Below, piece by piece: positions 11,101 through 18,920 of a stretch of DNA of 64,000 bases (position 1 is its first letter; each line of letters begins with the position of its first letter). The position numbers were made by a program, and so were the translations under genes. This DNA is from Undibacterium paludis (GTDB lineage: Bacteria; Pseudomonadota; Gammaproteobacteria; Burkholderiales; Burkholderiaceae_D). The notes beneath the pieces were generated by a model. That model was given only the letters and a program-made list of their open reading frames with translations, was not told the origin of the DNA and did no database searches. The stretch lies in the NCBI RefSeq assembly GCF_022568815.1, contig NZ_JAKZHX010000008.1:248001-312000 (forward strand), written 5' to 3'.

Positions 11101-13539
11101 AGTGCGGAAACCCTGTATGGGCTGGCCATATTCAGCCGATAATTCTTCACTACGTGCTTTGACCTCTTCTTGCAGATGCAACACAGACGGCGTGGCTTTA
11201 CCGACCATCTCATCCGCACGATAACCGAGCATGCGTTCGGCCCCTGCATTGAAAATGCTGATGATGCCGTGGATATCAGTAGCGATGATGGAAATCTCTG
11301 AAGCCGCCTCGAGCACATTGCTGAACAAGATGTTGAGACGCTTGATTTCGTCTTCGGCCGCTTTCTTGAGTGTGATATCGCTGTACAGGCCGACATAACG
11401 CTCCACTTTGCCATTGGCGTCAAGAAAAGGCGAGACTACTGCTTCCAGCCAGAAATGACTGCCGTCCTTGGTGCGGTTGCAGATTTCCCCCTGCCAGCTC
11501 TGGCCCTTCACCAGGATGGACCAGATGCTTTTCCACATCGCCGGCGGGTGCACGCCAGAATTGAGGATGATGTGGTTCTGCCCCACCAGTTCCTCCTGGC
11601 TGTAGCCGCTGGCCTTGCAGAAATTCTCATTGACCGACAGGATGGTGCCATCTGCCGCCGTCACCGATGACAGCATTTTTTGATTGATGGTGCTGAGCAG
11701 GGCTTCATTCTCGCGCATGGCTGCATCAAGCTGCAGGCGCTTGTTGGTGATTTCGGTGATGTCATACATCAGTATGTAAAAGCCGCGTACTTCACCCTGT
11801 TCAATATCCGGCAGGTACTGCACCAGTGCATGCCGCATACCCTGGCCGTCTGCTCTTGGCATGGTGCGCTCAAAGGTCTGGATTTCACCGGCCAGGGCGG
11901 CTTCTATGTAGGGCAGACTGGTGGCATAGGCTTGCGGTCCGATCAGCTCGCGTACAGGGGTGCCGGGTACAGTTGCCGGGTCCCGGCCAAACCAGTCGAT
12001 AAAGGCCTTGTTGGCGACCTGGTTGATCAGGTCCTTGTCGCAATAACCGATGACGGAAGGCACAGCATCAAGCACCGTCTGCAGGGTGCTGCGTGCTTTT
12101 TCCAGGGCAAGGGTACGCTCTGCAACCTGCTGTTCGAGCATGATGTTCATGTCCAGCATGCGCTGTTCGGCTTCTTTTTCAAGACTGATATCGCGTACCG
12201 TCTTGGATGCGCCGATGACACGGTTGTCACTGTCAAAGATAGGCGATACATTGACAGATACGTCGAGCATGCTGCCATCCTTGCGCTGGCGGCGGGTCTG
12301 GAAATGCGTGACTTTTTCACCCCGGGCGATGGCCTCCAGAATGTCTTTTTCCTGATAACGTAGTTCTGTCGGCACGATCAGGTCAACCAGTTTTTTGCCG
12401 ACTGCTTCGGCCGCAGTATAGCCAAACAAATCGGTAGCCCCGCTGTTCCAGCTGGTGATCTCGCCCTGCAAGGTCTTGCTGATGATGCCGTCGCTGGAAC
12501 TCGACACGATGGCGGCCAGGTGCGCCTGTTCCGCAATCAGCACCTCCCTTTGTTCTTGTGCGCGCCGCCAGACTTCCAGCAGGCAGGCCAGCAAGATGCT
12601 GATCAGCGCGCCCAGTATGAACAGCCAGTCTGGCCGTATCAGGTTTTGCTGGTCGACAAATTCGGGGCGCAGGCCGACTTCGACCTGCCAGTGACGGCCA
12701 AACACTTCAATCTGGCGTGTCTGGACTGAACTCAACAATTCGGGTTGCTGTGTCGTGTCCGAATCAAAAATCACGCTGGCAGTACCTGCCGTATGCATGT
12801 CACTGAGGCGCAATTCCGCACGGTGACCATGGGCATCAAGTCCCGCCAGCACTTCCGGCATATACAGTGGCGCATAAGTCCAGCCTATCAGGTCGTTCAT
12901 GCGCCCTTCGTCAGTGGACGGGGTGCCCGCTGTCTTGTAGACCGGCAGCAGGAGCAGAAATGCCTGATTCAGCGTACCCTGGGGCTGGACCAGCGTGATC
13001 GGGCCGGTCAATTGCGCCACACCGCTGTGCATGGCTGCATGGGCGGCATTGCGGCGCTCGGTTTCTGAGGCGATGTCCAGTCCCAGCGCCGACTTGTTGG
13101 GTTCTTCTGGCTCGATGAACTGTATCAGGTATTGGTCGCCCGCATGCGGCTGCATCTGGTGTGCGTGATAATCACTGGCGTCGTCAGCCCGCACGGTTTC
13201 TACAAAACGCGCCACGTCGGTTTCTTTGACGCGCCGGATGAAGCCCACGCCGCGCGCACCAGGGAATTCAGTCTTGAGGTCGCGGCTGCGGCTATAGCGC
13301 AAGAAGGTGTCGCGCGTGATCACATCCGGACTGACGCTCAGGATCACACCGCGCGCGCCGCGCAGGCCATATTGATAACGTTGTAGCTGAAACTGGATCT
13401 GGCTGGACAGTTGCTCGGTCAGGTAGCTTGCTTCTCCATCCAGAAATAGCCGGTTCTGGCGAGACTGGTGCCAGGCCAGCAAGCCGCTGAGCAGTAAGCC
13501 CAGTATCAGGCTGAACGTGAAAAGCCTGGGGAATCTCAT
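8167..13539 (-). CDS. Giant hybrid sensor kinase: CHASE, five PAS, HisKA/HATPase, two REC, Hpt
   Basis: About 1790 residues. A first membrane helix (PRLFTFSLILGLLLSGLLAW) and a second near residue 300 flank a periplasmic CHASE-type domain. Five PAS/PAC units follow, then HisKA (SHEIRTPMN, near residue 1050), HATPase_c (GSGLGL), two receivers (DWRMPDLDG, DVQMPDMDG), a linker with a TDTDTDT run, and an Hpt domain (LHSLKGVAATVG). I chose the ATG at 13539 rather than the longer frame from 13686. It lies just before the membrane helix and overlaps the preceding stop by four bases (ATGA). The CHASE domain suggests recognition of a small extracellular molecule, not identifiable here. Confidence 0.93.
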   Translation of the reverse strand: MRFPRLFTFSLILGLLLSGLLAWHQSRQNRLFLDGEASYLTEQLSSQIQFQLQRYQYGLRGARGVILSVSPDVITRDTFLRYSRSRDLKTEFPGARGVGFIRRVKETDVARFVETVRADDASDYHAHQMQPHAGDQYLIQFIEPEEPNKSALGLDIASETERRNAAHAAMHSGVAQLTGPITLVQPQGTLNQAFLLLLPVYKTAGTPSTDEGRMNDLIGWTYAPLYMPEVLAGLDAHGHRAELRLSDMHTAGTASVIFDSDTTQQPELLSSVQTRQIEVFGRHWQVEVGLRPEFVDQQNLIRPDWLFILGALISILLACLLEVWRRAQEQREVLIAEQAHLAAIVSSSSDGIISKTLQGEITSWNSGATDLFGYTAAEAVGKKLVDLIVPTELRYQEKDILEAIARGEKVTHFQTRRQRKDGSMLDVSVNVSPIFDSDNRVIGASKTVRDISLEKEAEQRMLDMNIMLEQQVAERTLALEKARSTLQTVLDAVPSVIGYCDKDLINQVANKAFIDWFGRDPATVPGTPVRELIGPQAYATSLPYIEAALAGEIQTFERTMPRADGQGMRHALVQYLPDIEQGEVRGFYILMYDITEITNKRLQLDAAMRENEALLSTINQKMLSSVTAADGTILSVNENFCKASGYSQEELVGQNHIILNSGVHPPAMWKSIWSILVKGQSWQGEICNRTKDGSHFWLEAVVSPFLDANGKVERYVGLYSDITLKKAAEDEIKRLNILFSNVLEAASEISIIATDIHGIISIFNAGAERMLGYRADEMVGKATPSVLHLQEEVKARSEELSAEYGQPIQGFRTFVYKPELEGAEVREWTYVRKNGSLLTVSLAVTAIYDDQRQLAGYLGLAIDVTQQHVQQRKLAFASEQLVKAAKVADLGVWSWNIEDDSLEWNERMFDMYHQPLSLKEHGLNYQHWRTRVHEDDVDAAETNLQEAVAGRGIYDVVFRLRRPDGQIQYIQAGGLVERDEQGRATRVTGINRDITAQRELETQLRLAKKNADDASAAKSRFLANMSHEIRTPMNAVLGMLQLIRQTQLTSRQQDYIVKAHTAAKSLLGLLNDILDFSKIDAGKLELDAHPFEFEELMRDLGVVLSGNQGDKDVEVMFDLSPDIPAVLVGDRLRLQQVLFNLAGNALKFTHEGHVVVSVKLLALSDAEVSIRIAVSDTGIGISKEQLARIFDGFVQAETSTTRRYGGSGLGLVISKRLIAMMGGELQVDSTPGEGSRFHFDLRLPVSDARPAVPDSSPAMQDLRILLVDDNPVIADILLHTIKAMGWHADQAHGGHHAVAMCAIALASERPYQLILMDWRMPDLDGLAAARQIQSLTDSHDAPIIIMVSAYGSEILSETRGGTAAPFYELLTKPVTPQQLLQSVQRAVSGTPAATEALLPTPAGTRRLDGIRLLVVEDNALNRQVAFELLSNQGAIVELAEGGTEGVAKVTGRQREYDVIIMDVQMPDMDGREATRHIRADGRFANLPILAVTADAAPADRDACLAAGMNAHIGKPIDLETIVPAILQLLGRNESPPQPQQDQARQPPKPGVISSQAGPELAALRASTNTDTDTDTYAEIEELTTVLKRFSNQFPMYQSIFELFEPEVHRLLGNLIVAIRQVDNNHAKVALHSLKGVAATVGASGLARRAGELESMLKLHPERAVNSMFSDSTVTELRNLLDSSLVALNAATQAYKSSMPPTAPVMATTAASTDIIAQEPQMADATSNIKQELTALLPLVKSNNLSVLDKMDALYSRAGEQDKQKLTLLVKQINALDFPSAAQTITTLLTD

Positions 13540-13946
13540 GTCAGTCTCTGTTCTTTCAGGGCCAGGCGTATCGGATTGTGCGGGCGGTAATTCAGGTTGC
13601 CCTCTTCCCCATGTCTGGCTGGCAGCTCCACTTGTGCATACCGCACAGGGCCATGCTGATATTTTGCATCGTCTATGAGGCGGCACAGTTGCAGGTGGGC
13701 CAGTATGCGGGCGTGGGCGACCGGGATAGGTAGCGGTTTTTGCAGAAAATCAACGCCGTCATCGCGCAGGGCCTGCAACGCGTGCGATGCAGACTCGCTT
13801 GGCGCCACAAAAATGACCATGGTATCTGCCATTTGCAGGTCAGCCATATCCTGGACAACACCACGCAGTAAGTGGATATTGCTGGCAATATCGTCCACAA
13901 TCAGGATGGAACCACAAGAGTTCGTCGCGTCCGGGAACATATTCAT
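13536..13946 (-). CDS. Degenerate receiver-domain protein lacking the phosphoacceptor region
   Basis: It begins like a response regulator (ILIVDDIASNIHLLRGVV) and ends like one (ALRDDGVDFLQKPLPIPVAHARILAHLQL). The middle, where the phosphorylatable Asp and its MPxMDG loop belong, is missing: the protein jumps from the first helix to a VIFVAPSES strand. A 3' tail of about 50 residues is unlike REC. The start at 13946 (MNMFPDATN) fits a normal receiver N-terminus; an in-frame start at 14015 is possible. It is translationally coupled to the giant kinase. It may be a non-phosphorylated partner or a decaying regulator. Confidence 0.65.
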   Translation of the reverse strand: MNMFPDATNSCGSILIVDDIASNIHLLRGVVQDMADLQMADTMVIFVAPSESASHALQALRDDGVDFLQKPLPIPVAHARILAHLQLCRLIDDAKYQHGPVRYAQVELPARHGEEGNLNYRPHNPIRLALKEQRLT

Positions 13947-14142
13947 TACCAGAAAGATAAAAGGAATAGCCGATTGACCAATGCTACGATAATTTTGAGT
14001 TCCTGCAAAGAACAATCAGGATGGCCGGATTCAATGCCAGGTATTTTGCATCTTGCTGACGTTTTCCCGGCCGGGCGTCCCCAGATGAAAGACAGTCAGG
14101 CGCTGTCTTTCACTCTGCCGCCGACAACATTCCCCCTGCGTC

Positions 14143-15036
14143 TTATCCTCGCATTTTATCTTTATACTTTGCCAGAAAACCCATTCCCGCTATGGCCAGC
14201 AATACACAAGCCATGCCAGAAATCTGCCTGCCATTGAGCACCTCGCCGAGCAGGCAGACCGCCAGCACCAGGGCAGAAACCGGGGCCATTGCCGTAAACA
14301 AGGCGGCTTCACTGCCACTGACCCTGGCGATGCCGGCATACCACAGCAAGAACCCGGCGACCGTCGGCACCATGGCATAGTAGACGGCAGCCCAGATGGC
14401 CAGGCTGTCAAAGGGAATGTTCCAGGGCGTTTCAAACAGGGCCGGGACCAGGGACAGCACCAGCCCAAAACCGGTCATGACAGTGGACAATGCCAGTGGA
14501 GTAAGGTCGGCCTGAAGGCGCTTGTTGAGAAGAATGAACAGGCCCTCACAAATGATGGCGGCAAACACCAGGCCATTGCCGAGCAGGGAATGGCCGTCAC
14601 CGCCCGCAGGCTGGACGGCGATAGACAGCACACCCGCACCTGCCAGCAGCACAGCCAGCAACTGGCTGACTTGCGGCCTTTCGCCCAGCAAGACAATCGC
14701 AATCACCGCAGAGACGATGGGCAGGGTACCGATCATCACGCCCGCATCCGCAGCAGAAGTCAGATGCAAACCCGCAATCAGCAAGGTGGTATAACCGACA
14801 CTGCCCGCACCCGCCTGCAAGACCAGCAAGAGCCAGTCACGTCTGCTCATCTTGGGCAGGCGTACGCCAAACACACGCATCAGCAGCAAAAAACAGGGGA
14901 AGGCAATCGCAAAGCGCAGCGCCGTGGCAGAAAACACCGGCAAGCCATTGCCCATGATCTTGCTTGCTACCACCGTACTGCCAACCAGCACCATCGCCAG
15001 CGCCAGGTACACATATCCCCATAATCTGTCCGACAT
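14143..15036 (-). CDS. EamA-family (DMT superfamily) inner-membrane exporter
   Basis: The protein has 297 residues and ten hydrophobic segments in two EamA halves (about 5-140 and 150-290), with the typical LLGERP and LLGEVL motifs closing each half. Such proteins export metabolites or amino acids. The start at 15036 (MSDRLWGY) has an AGGAG ribosome site six bases upstream, so I prefer it to the upstream in-frame start at 15063. An AraC regulator lies just upstream on the same strand, a common arrangement for exporter and regulator. The substrate is unknown. Confidence 0.9.
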   Translation of the reverse strand: MSDRLWGYVYLALAMVLVGSTVVASKIMGNGLPVFSATALRFAIAFPCFLLLMRVFGVRLPKMSRRDWLLLVLQAGAGSVGYTTLLIAGLHLTSAADAGVMIGTLPIVSAVIAIVLLGERPQVSQLLAVLLAGAGVLSIAVQPAGGDGHSLLGNGLVFAAIICEGLFILLNKRLQADLTPLALSTVMTGFGLVLSLVPALFETPWNIPFDSLAIWAAVYYAMVPTVAGFLLWYAGIARVSGSEAALFTAMAPVSALVLAVCLLGEVLNGRQISGMACVLLAIAGMGFLAKYKDKMRG

Positions 15037-15129
15037 GATCTGCTCCTCTGTTTTAAAAAACAAAAGAGTGCCAGCGGGAAGAGCAGGGGTCTTGAATAAA
15101 ATTGCAGCCTTGCTTAGGCTCGGTCTGGT

Positions 15130-16038
15130 CTACCCCAGGCTGGCATAGCTGCCGGGTGACACGCCAAAATTGCGCACGAACATGCGCGTCAGATGACTCT
15201 GGTCAGCAAAGCCGCATTCCATCGCCACCTCCACCAGCGGCACACCCTTGCTGATCAGACGGCGGGCAAGTTGCAGGCGGCGCTGCAAAATATAGGCATG
15301 CGGCGTCATCCCCGTGACCCTGGCAAAGGCGCGCAAGAGCTGGAAGCGGCTCAGCCCGTTTTGCGCTGCCAGCGTTTCCAGGCTCAATGCAGCGGCCGGG
15401 TTGTCATCAATCAGGCTGCGCGCATGATGGATGGCAGGCATTGCCACCTGACCGGGGGCCGTTGACTGTTGCATGACACGGGCAAACAAAAACAGCATCT
15501 GCTCCTCGGCAGACAGGGCGCTGGCATGTGGCGCTGTCAGCGTGGCAAACAGTTGCGCCACACTGCGGCTGATCAGCTTGTCAGCAATCACCGGCAGCCT
15601 GAATTCGGCCTCGCTGGTTTTGCCTTCACTCAGGTCAGCCATGAGGCTGCTAATCAGTTCCGGCTCAAAATACAGCATCTGCCACGACCGCCCGGCGTCG
15701 CCCAGCGGCGCGCCATCGTGGATTTCACCGGGGTTGACCGTAATGGTATCGCCCGCCACAGCCTCGACCATACCCACGCCGCTCAAGGACTTTTGCGCAC
15801 CTTGCAACACCACGCCTATGCCAAACTGCGCATGCATATGCCGCCCGAAAGAATGCTTCGATTGCGCCTGCACCGCTTCTACACCCGGCAGATGGCAGCG
15901 CAACATGACAAATGGTTTTTGAGCTGGTACAGACACAGGCAGGACTTGTATTTGAATGAAAATCAGGGCAGTTAGTGGCTGTAACAGTGTAGCGCGACCG
16001 TCAGATTCCGGCAACGACACATGCCGGCGGCTGAACAT
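15130..16038 (-). CDS. AraC-family transcriptional regulator with cupin sensor domain
   Basis: A cupin-like AraC_binding domain (HAQFGIGVVLQG...PGEIHDG) is followed by a C-terminal double helix-turn-helix (LSLETLAAQNGLSRFQLLRAF and VAMECGFADQSHLTRMF regions). It probably controls the adjacent EamA exporter. The N-terminus is unclear. The frame opens at 16038, directly abutting the lipase stop (TGA-ATG), but the first 44 residues do not look like the family. ATG at 15906 (MLRCHLPG) is an alternative start. No strong ribosome site is seen at either. Confidence 0.88.
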   Translation of the reverse strand: MFSRRHVSLPESDGRATLLQPLTALIFIQIQVLPVSVPAQKPFVMLRCHLPGVEAVQAQSKHSFGRHMHAQFGIGVVLQGAQKSLSGVGMVEAVAGDTITVNPGEIHDGAPLGDAGRSWQMLYFEPELISSLMADLSEGKTSEAEFRLPVIADKLISRSVAQLFATLTAPHASALSAEEQMLFLFARVMQQSTAPGQVAMPAIHHARSLIDDNPAAALSLETLAAQNGLSRFQLLRAFARVTGMTPHAYILQRRLQLARRLISKGVPLVEVAMECGFADQSHLTRMFVRNFGVSPGSYASLG

Positions 16039-16887
16039 TCACAAATTCAGCACGGCCCGCACATAATTGACCGGCGCATGGTCAGCCAGGGAACGAAAGC
16101 CGACATTGGCACTCTTCCAGCTATATTCAAGCAGGTATTCTGCCCTGGCAATCGTCTGGTCCTGCAATATGTCCAGCTCGCTGGCAGCGACAATCAGGCG
16201 GGCATGGCGGTTCAGGTAATGCAAACCCCTGACATGCTCATAGTATTCCGACTCCGGCGGCAGGCTCGTGACAATATCGGTACAGTTGACATAGCGGTCC
16301 ACCGCCCGGCCAGTGAAGGCAGCGACGAAGGCGGCGTCACCCACGCGCGGCGAGCCAAACGTCACCAGGTGGCTGCCATTAGTACAGGCCGCCGCCAGCG
16401 TGGCCAGCGCCGCGCCCAGACTATGCCCGGTCAGGTACACCCTGCTGGTTGCAGGCTGGCCCGCCAGCCAGTCATCGAGAGCGGCGGCAACACTGTTGTA
16501 GGCACGCAAAAAACCATCATGCACCCGCCCCGGCCCCTGCCACTGCACTGGCAAAAACAGGGCGTCGGTCAATACATCTGTCGGGTCATCCGGCTGCGTC
16601 CCCCTGAAGGCCACATACACCGAGCCAGCCTTGCTGGTGGCAAAACACTGGGTGCCGCTGTCAGCATTGACAAAAAACACCGGCACAGCAAACCCCGCCT
16701 GCGCCAGCACCGCTGCCAGCTTGTCCCTGACATTCGCTGACGCCTCAAACCGCCAGTAAGCCAGCCGCGCCAGTTCCGCACACAGGGCATGCGTCGTCCA
16801 CGGCAAATCCTCCCCCAGCAGCGCAGGCTGCTCTTCAGGGTGGAACAGGGCGGTCTTGCTGGGGTCGTAAGCTGTATCGTGTGACAT
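16039..16887 (-). CDS. Class 3 lipase-like serine hydrolase
   Basis: A 282-residue alpha/beta hydrolase with the lipase_3 pattern: oxyanion strand YVAFRGTQPDD, nucleophile elbow TGHSLGAA (S156), acid D204 in NCTDIVTSLPP and H270 in LADHAPVNY. No signal peptide is seen, so it may act in the cytoplasm or be secreted by another route. The start at 16887 (MSHDTAYD) fits the family better than the longer frame to 16935. A remnant copy of its 5' third plus upstream DNA lies at 18921-19150. Confidence 0.88.
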   Translation of the reverse strand: MSHDTAYDPSKTALFHPEEQPALLGEDLPWTTHALCAELARLAYWRFEASANVRDKLAAVLAQAGFAVPVFFVNADSGTQCFATSKAGSVYVAFRGTQPDDPTDVLTDALFLPVQWQGPGRVHDGFLRAYNSVAAALDDWLAGQPATSRVYLTGHSLGAALATLAAACTNGSHLVTFGSPRVGDAAFVAAFTGRAVDRYVNCTDIVTSLPPESEYYEHVRGLHYLNRHARLIVAASELDILQDQTIARAEYLLEYSWKSANVGFRSLADHAPVNYVRAVLNL

Positions 16888-17033
16888 GTGTTTTCCGCAA
16901 AGGTGAATCGGCACTAAATGGATACGATTTAACACGCTAATTCATGATTAAAATTTTTGCAAGTAATTCTGTTGTGTCGCTGCCATGCTGCTGACGCTCG
17001 TTCGAGACGACCTGAGTGAGACATTTAATAGCA

Positions 17034-17295
17034 GCACTTACGCAAAATTGTCCCAGCAAGGCTATCGCTTTAGGAAACATCCCTTGCAAGGGATGTTCGT
17101 TTCGTTGGCGGACAACATGTTGTCCGAAACCCCAACTACACCTATCGCTTTAAAAACCACCCTTGCAGGGGTGGTTCGTTGCGTCGGCAGACAATTTATT
17201 GTCTGAAACCCCGACTACACCGTAGCGACGAAGACAGTACTTTAGTACGGCTAGGAGCTAACAACGCAGCTGGGGCGGTTTTGCGTAAGTCCTAA
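17034..17295. repeat. Copy B of the dispersed palindromic element, with a different interior
   Basis: The left end CTTACGCAAAATTGTCCCAG and right end (reverse complement CTTACGCAAAACCGCCCCAG) form a terminal inverted repeat of about 20 bases with three mismatches. These are the same ends as copies C and D. The interior differs: instead of the CGTCATTCCCGC core it holds two tandem 80-base units, each with two hairpins. It sits immediately upstream of the TetR promoter. MITE-like; no open frame. Confidence 0.75.
17062..17218. repeat. Two tandem 80-base units, each with two hairpins showing paired base changes
   Basis: Unit 1 has perfect 18-base palindromes at 17078-17095 (CATCCCTTGCAAGGGATG) and 17109-17126 (CGGACAACATGTTGTCCG). 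Unit 2 has the equivalents at 17157-17174 (CCACCCTTGCAGGGGTGG) and 17188-17205 (CAGACAATTTATTGTCTG). Between units, stem bases change in matched pairs so that pairing is kept. Both units begin CTATCGCTTT and end GAAACCCC-ACTACACC. Confidence 0.85.
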
Positions 17296-17303
17296 ATAGC
17301 TTG

Positions 17304-17353
17304 TTGACAGGATAGGACATTTGTCCTAATATGATTTAGGACAAATGTCCTAT
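17304..17353 (+). promoter_or_regulatory. Promoter and perfect palindromic operator of the TetR-family gene
   Basis: TTGACA (17304-17309) and TAATAT (17327-17332) are spaced by 17 bases. Overlapping the -10 is a perfect inverted repeat: ATAGGACATTTGTCCTAA (17312-17329), six bases, then its exact reverse complement (17336-17353). Each arm is itself nearly palindromic (AGGACAnnTGTCCT). Such a site overlapping the promoter is what an autorepressing TetR dimer pair would bind. Confidence 0.85.
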
Positions 17354-17374
17354 TTTTGCCAACTACTCATCAAA

Positions 17375-17953
17375 ATGCCAACACGCGACCACATCCTGGA
17401 AGCCGCTGATCAGTTGTTCTATGAGCACGGTTTCGACAACACCTCGTTTGCCGATATTGCCGATGCGGTAGGTATATCTCGTGGAAATTTTTACTACCAT
17501 TTCAAATCCAAAGACGACATCCTGACGGCTGTCATCGCGTTGCGCGCTGAGAAAATCCAGACCATGCTCGAACAGTGGGACGTCGAGGGCGGCTCGCCGG
17601 AAGAGCGCATCCGTTGTTTCATCCGCATTCTGATCACCAACCGTGCCAGCATCATGATGCATGGTTGCCCGGTTGGCACACTGACCAGCGAACTCGCCAA
17701 GCTGGACCACGCCTCACAATCACAAGCCAATTCTTTGTTCACTTTGTTCCGGGCCTGGCTGACGCGTCAATTCGTCGCGCTGGGGCAGAAGAAAGATGCC
17801 GACATGCTGGCCATGCATCTGCTGGCGCGTAGCCAGGGTGTGGCAACAATGGCGAACGCCTTCCATGACGAGGCTTTCATCAAATCAGAAGTCGATCAAA
17901 TGTATCGTTGGCTGGCCGCAGTCGTGGCGGGCAAACGCGGACCAAGATCGTAA
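17375..17953 (+). CDS. TetR-family transcriptional repressor
   Basis: About 192 residues. The N-terminal helix-turn-helix (ILEAADQLFYEHGFDNTSFADIADAVGISRGNFYYHF) is classic TetR; the C-terminal helical domain would bind the inducer. I chose ATG 17375 (MPTRDHILEAAD) over 17345 because the latter lies inside the operator arm. It heads a short operon with a YciI-like protein and the DNA glycosylase Tag, and probably represses it through the palindrome just upstream. The inducer is unknown; the presence of Tag hints at alkylation or electrophile stress, but this is inference. Confidence 0.92.
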   Translation: MPTRDHILEAADQLFYEHGFDNTSFADIADAVGISRGNFYYHFKSKDDILTAVIALRAEKIQTMLEQWDVEGGSPEERIRCFIRILITNRASIMMHGCPVGTLTSELAKLDHASQSQANSLFTLFRAWLTRQFVALGQKKDADMLAMHLLARSQGVATMANAFHDEAFIKSEVDQMYRWLAAVVAGKRGPRS

Positions 17954-17977
17954 ACAGGTTCTAAGAGGAAAACTGTT

Positions 17978-18265
17978 ATGCATATCGTACTACTCAAGTT
18001 CGCTGAACACAAAGATCAGGCAGCCCTGCACATGGATGCGCACAATGCCTGGCTGAAGCAGGGTTTCGATGACGGTGTTTTTATAGTGGCTGGCAGCTTG
18101 CAGCCGCGCCGTGGCGGTGCAATCGTCGCTCACGGCTGTGCGCTGGATGCGCTGCAGGCGCGTGTCGCTGACGACCCTTTCGTCGTTGCCAGGGTGGTCG
18201 AGGCGGAGATTCTTGAGATATCTCCATCCAGGGCTGATGACCGCCTCTCCTTCTTGCTGGGGTGA
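17978..18265 (+). CDS. YciI-family small protein
   Basis: A 95-residue protein of the YCII fold (MHIVLLKFAEHKDQA... AHNAWLKQGFDDGVFIVAGSLQPRRGG). The family's conserved His/Asp pair is represented by the H-x-x-W and D-D-P-F segments. YciI-like proteins are small alpha/beta-barrel dimers, some acting as dehalogenase or lyase-like enzymes; most have no known role. AGAGGAAAA precedes the ATG. It lies 24 bases after the TetR gene and 3 bases before tag, so it is in the same operon. Confidence 0.85.
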   Translation: MHIVLLKFAEHKDQAALHMDAHNAWLKQGFDDGVFIVAGSLQPRRGGAIVAHGCALDALQARVADDPFVVARVVEAEILEISPSRADDRLSFLLG

Positions 18266-18268
18266 GGG

Positions 18269-18877
18269 ATGGATAAGACCATAGTCTGCCCTGACGGCCT
18301 TAAACGCTGTCGCTGGTGCGCCAGCGCGCCCGAGTTCCTGCGTTACCATGATGACGAATGGGGCTTCCCGGTTGCTGACGACCGACGCTTATTTGAAAAG
18401 CTCTGCCTGGAAGGATTTCAGTCAGGCCTCAGCTGGCGGACCATCCTGGCAAAGAGGGAGAATTTCCGCGCTGCTTTTTGCGACTTCGACTTTCATCAGA
18501 TAGCCAATTTTGGTGACAACGACGTGCAGCGACTCATGCAGGACGAAGGCATCATCCGCCATCGTGGCAAGATTGAAGCCGTGATTAACAACGCCAGACT
18601 CGCCAGGCTGATCGTGGAGCGGGAAGGATCGCTGGCTGCCTGGTTCTGGCGCTACGAACCAGCACCAGACGAGGTAGCTGTACCGCAAACCGTTTCTACC
18701 TCAGCAGCGTCGATCGCGCTATCGAGGGATATGAAAAAAATGGGCTGGAAATTTGTCGGGCCGACGACGGTATACGCCTTCATGCAGGCGATGGGCCTGA
18801 TCAACGACCACGCCGAACACTGCGTGACCCGTGCCAGCGTCCAGCAAGCGCGGGAGAGGTTCAAGCTGGGTAAGTGA
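18269..18877 (+). CDS. tag: DNA-3-methyladenine glycosylase I
   Basis: A 202-residue protein with the full Tag signature: zinc-site CRWC near the N-terminus, YHDDEWG, the EGFQSGLSWRTIL helix, and the C-terminal zinc pair in NDHAEHC. It removes 3-methyladenine from alkylated DNA. It follows the YciI gene almost directly and shares its TetR-controlled promoter. Constitutive Tag is usual, so control by a TetR repressor is somewhat unusual. Length and motifs match functional enzymes. Confidence 0.95.
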   Translation: MDKTIVCPDGLKRCRWCASAPEFLRYHDDEWGFPVADDRRLFEKLCLEGFQSGLSWRTILAKRENFRAAFCDFDFHQIANFGDNDVQRLMQDEGIIRHRGKIEAVINNARLARLIVEREGSLAAWFWRYEPAPDEVAVPQTVSTSAASIALSRDMKKMGWKFVGPTTVYAFMQAMGLINDHAEHCVTRASVQQARERFKLGK

Positions 18878-18920
18878 GATTAATGCACTGCAGGAATACC
18901 CCCCACCCGTCTGCCCTAGA

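Noticed and set aside
17062-17218. Tandem repeats considered as a CRISPR array
   Set aside because: Only two units, no unique spacers, repeats are themselves two hairpins, and no cas genes nearby.
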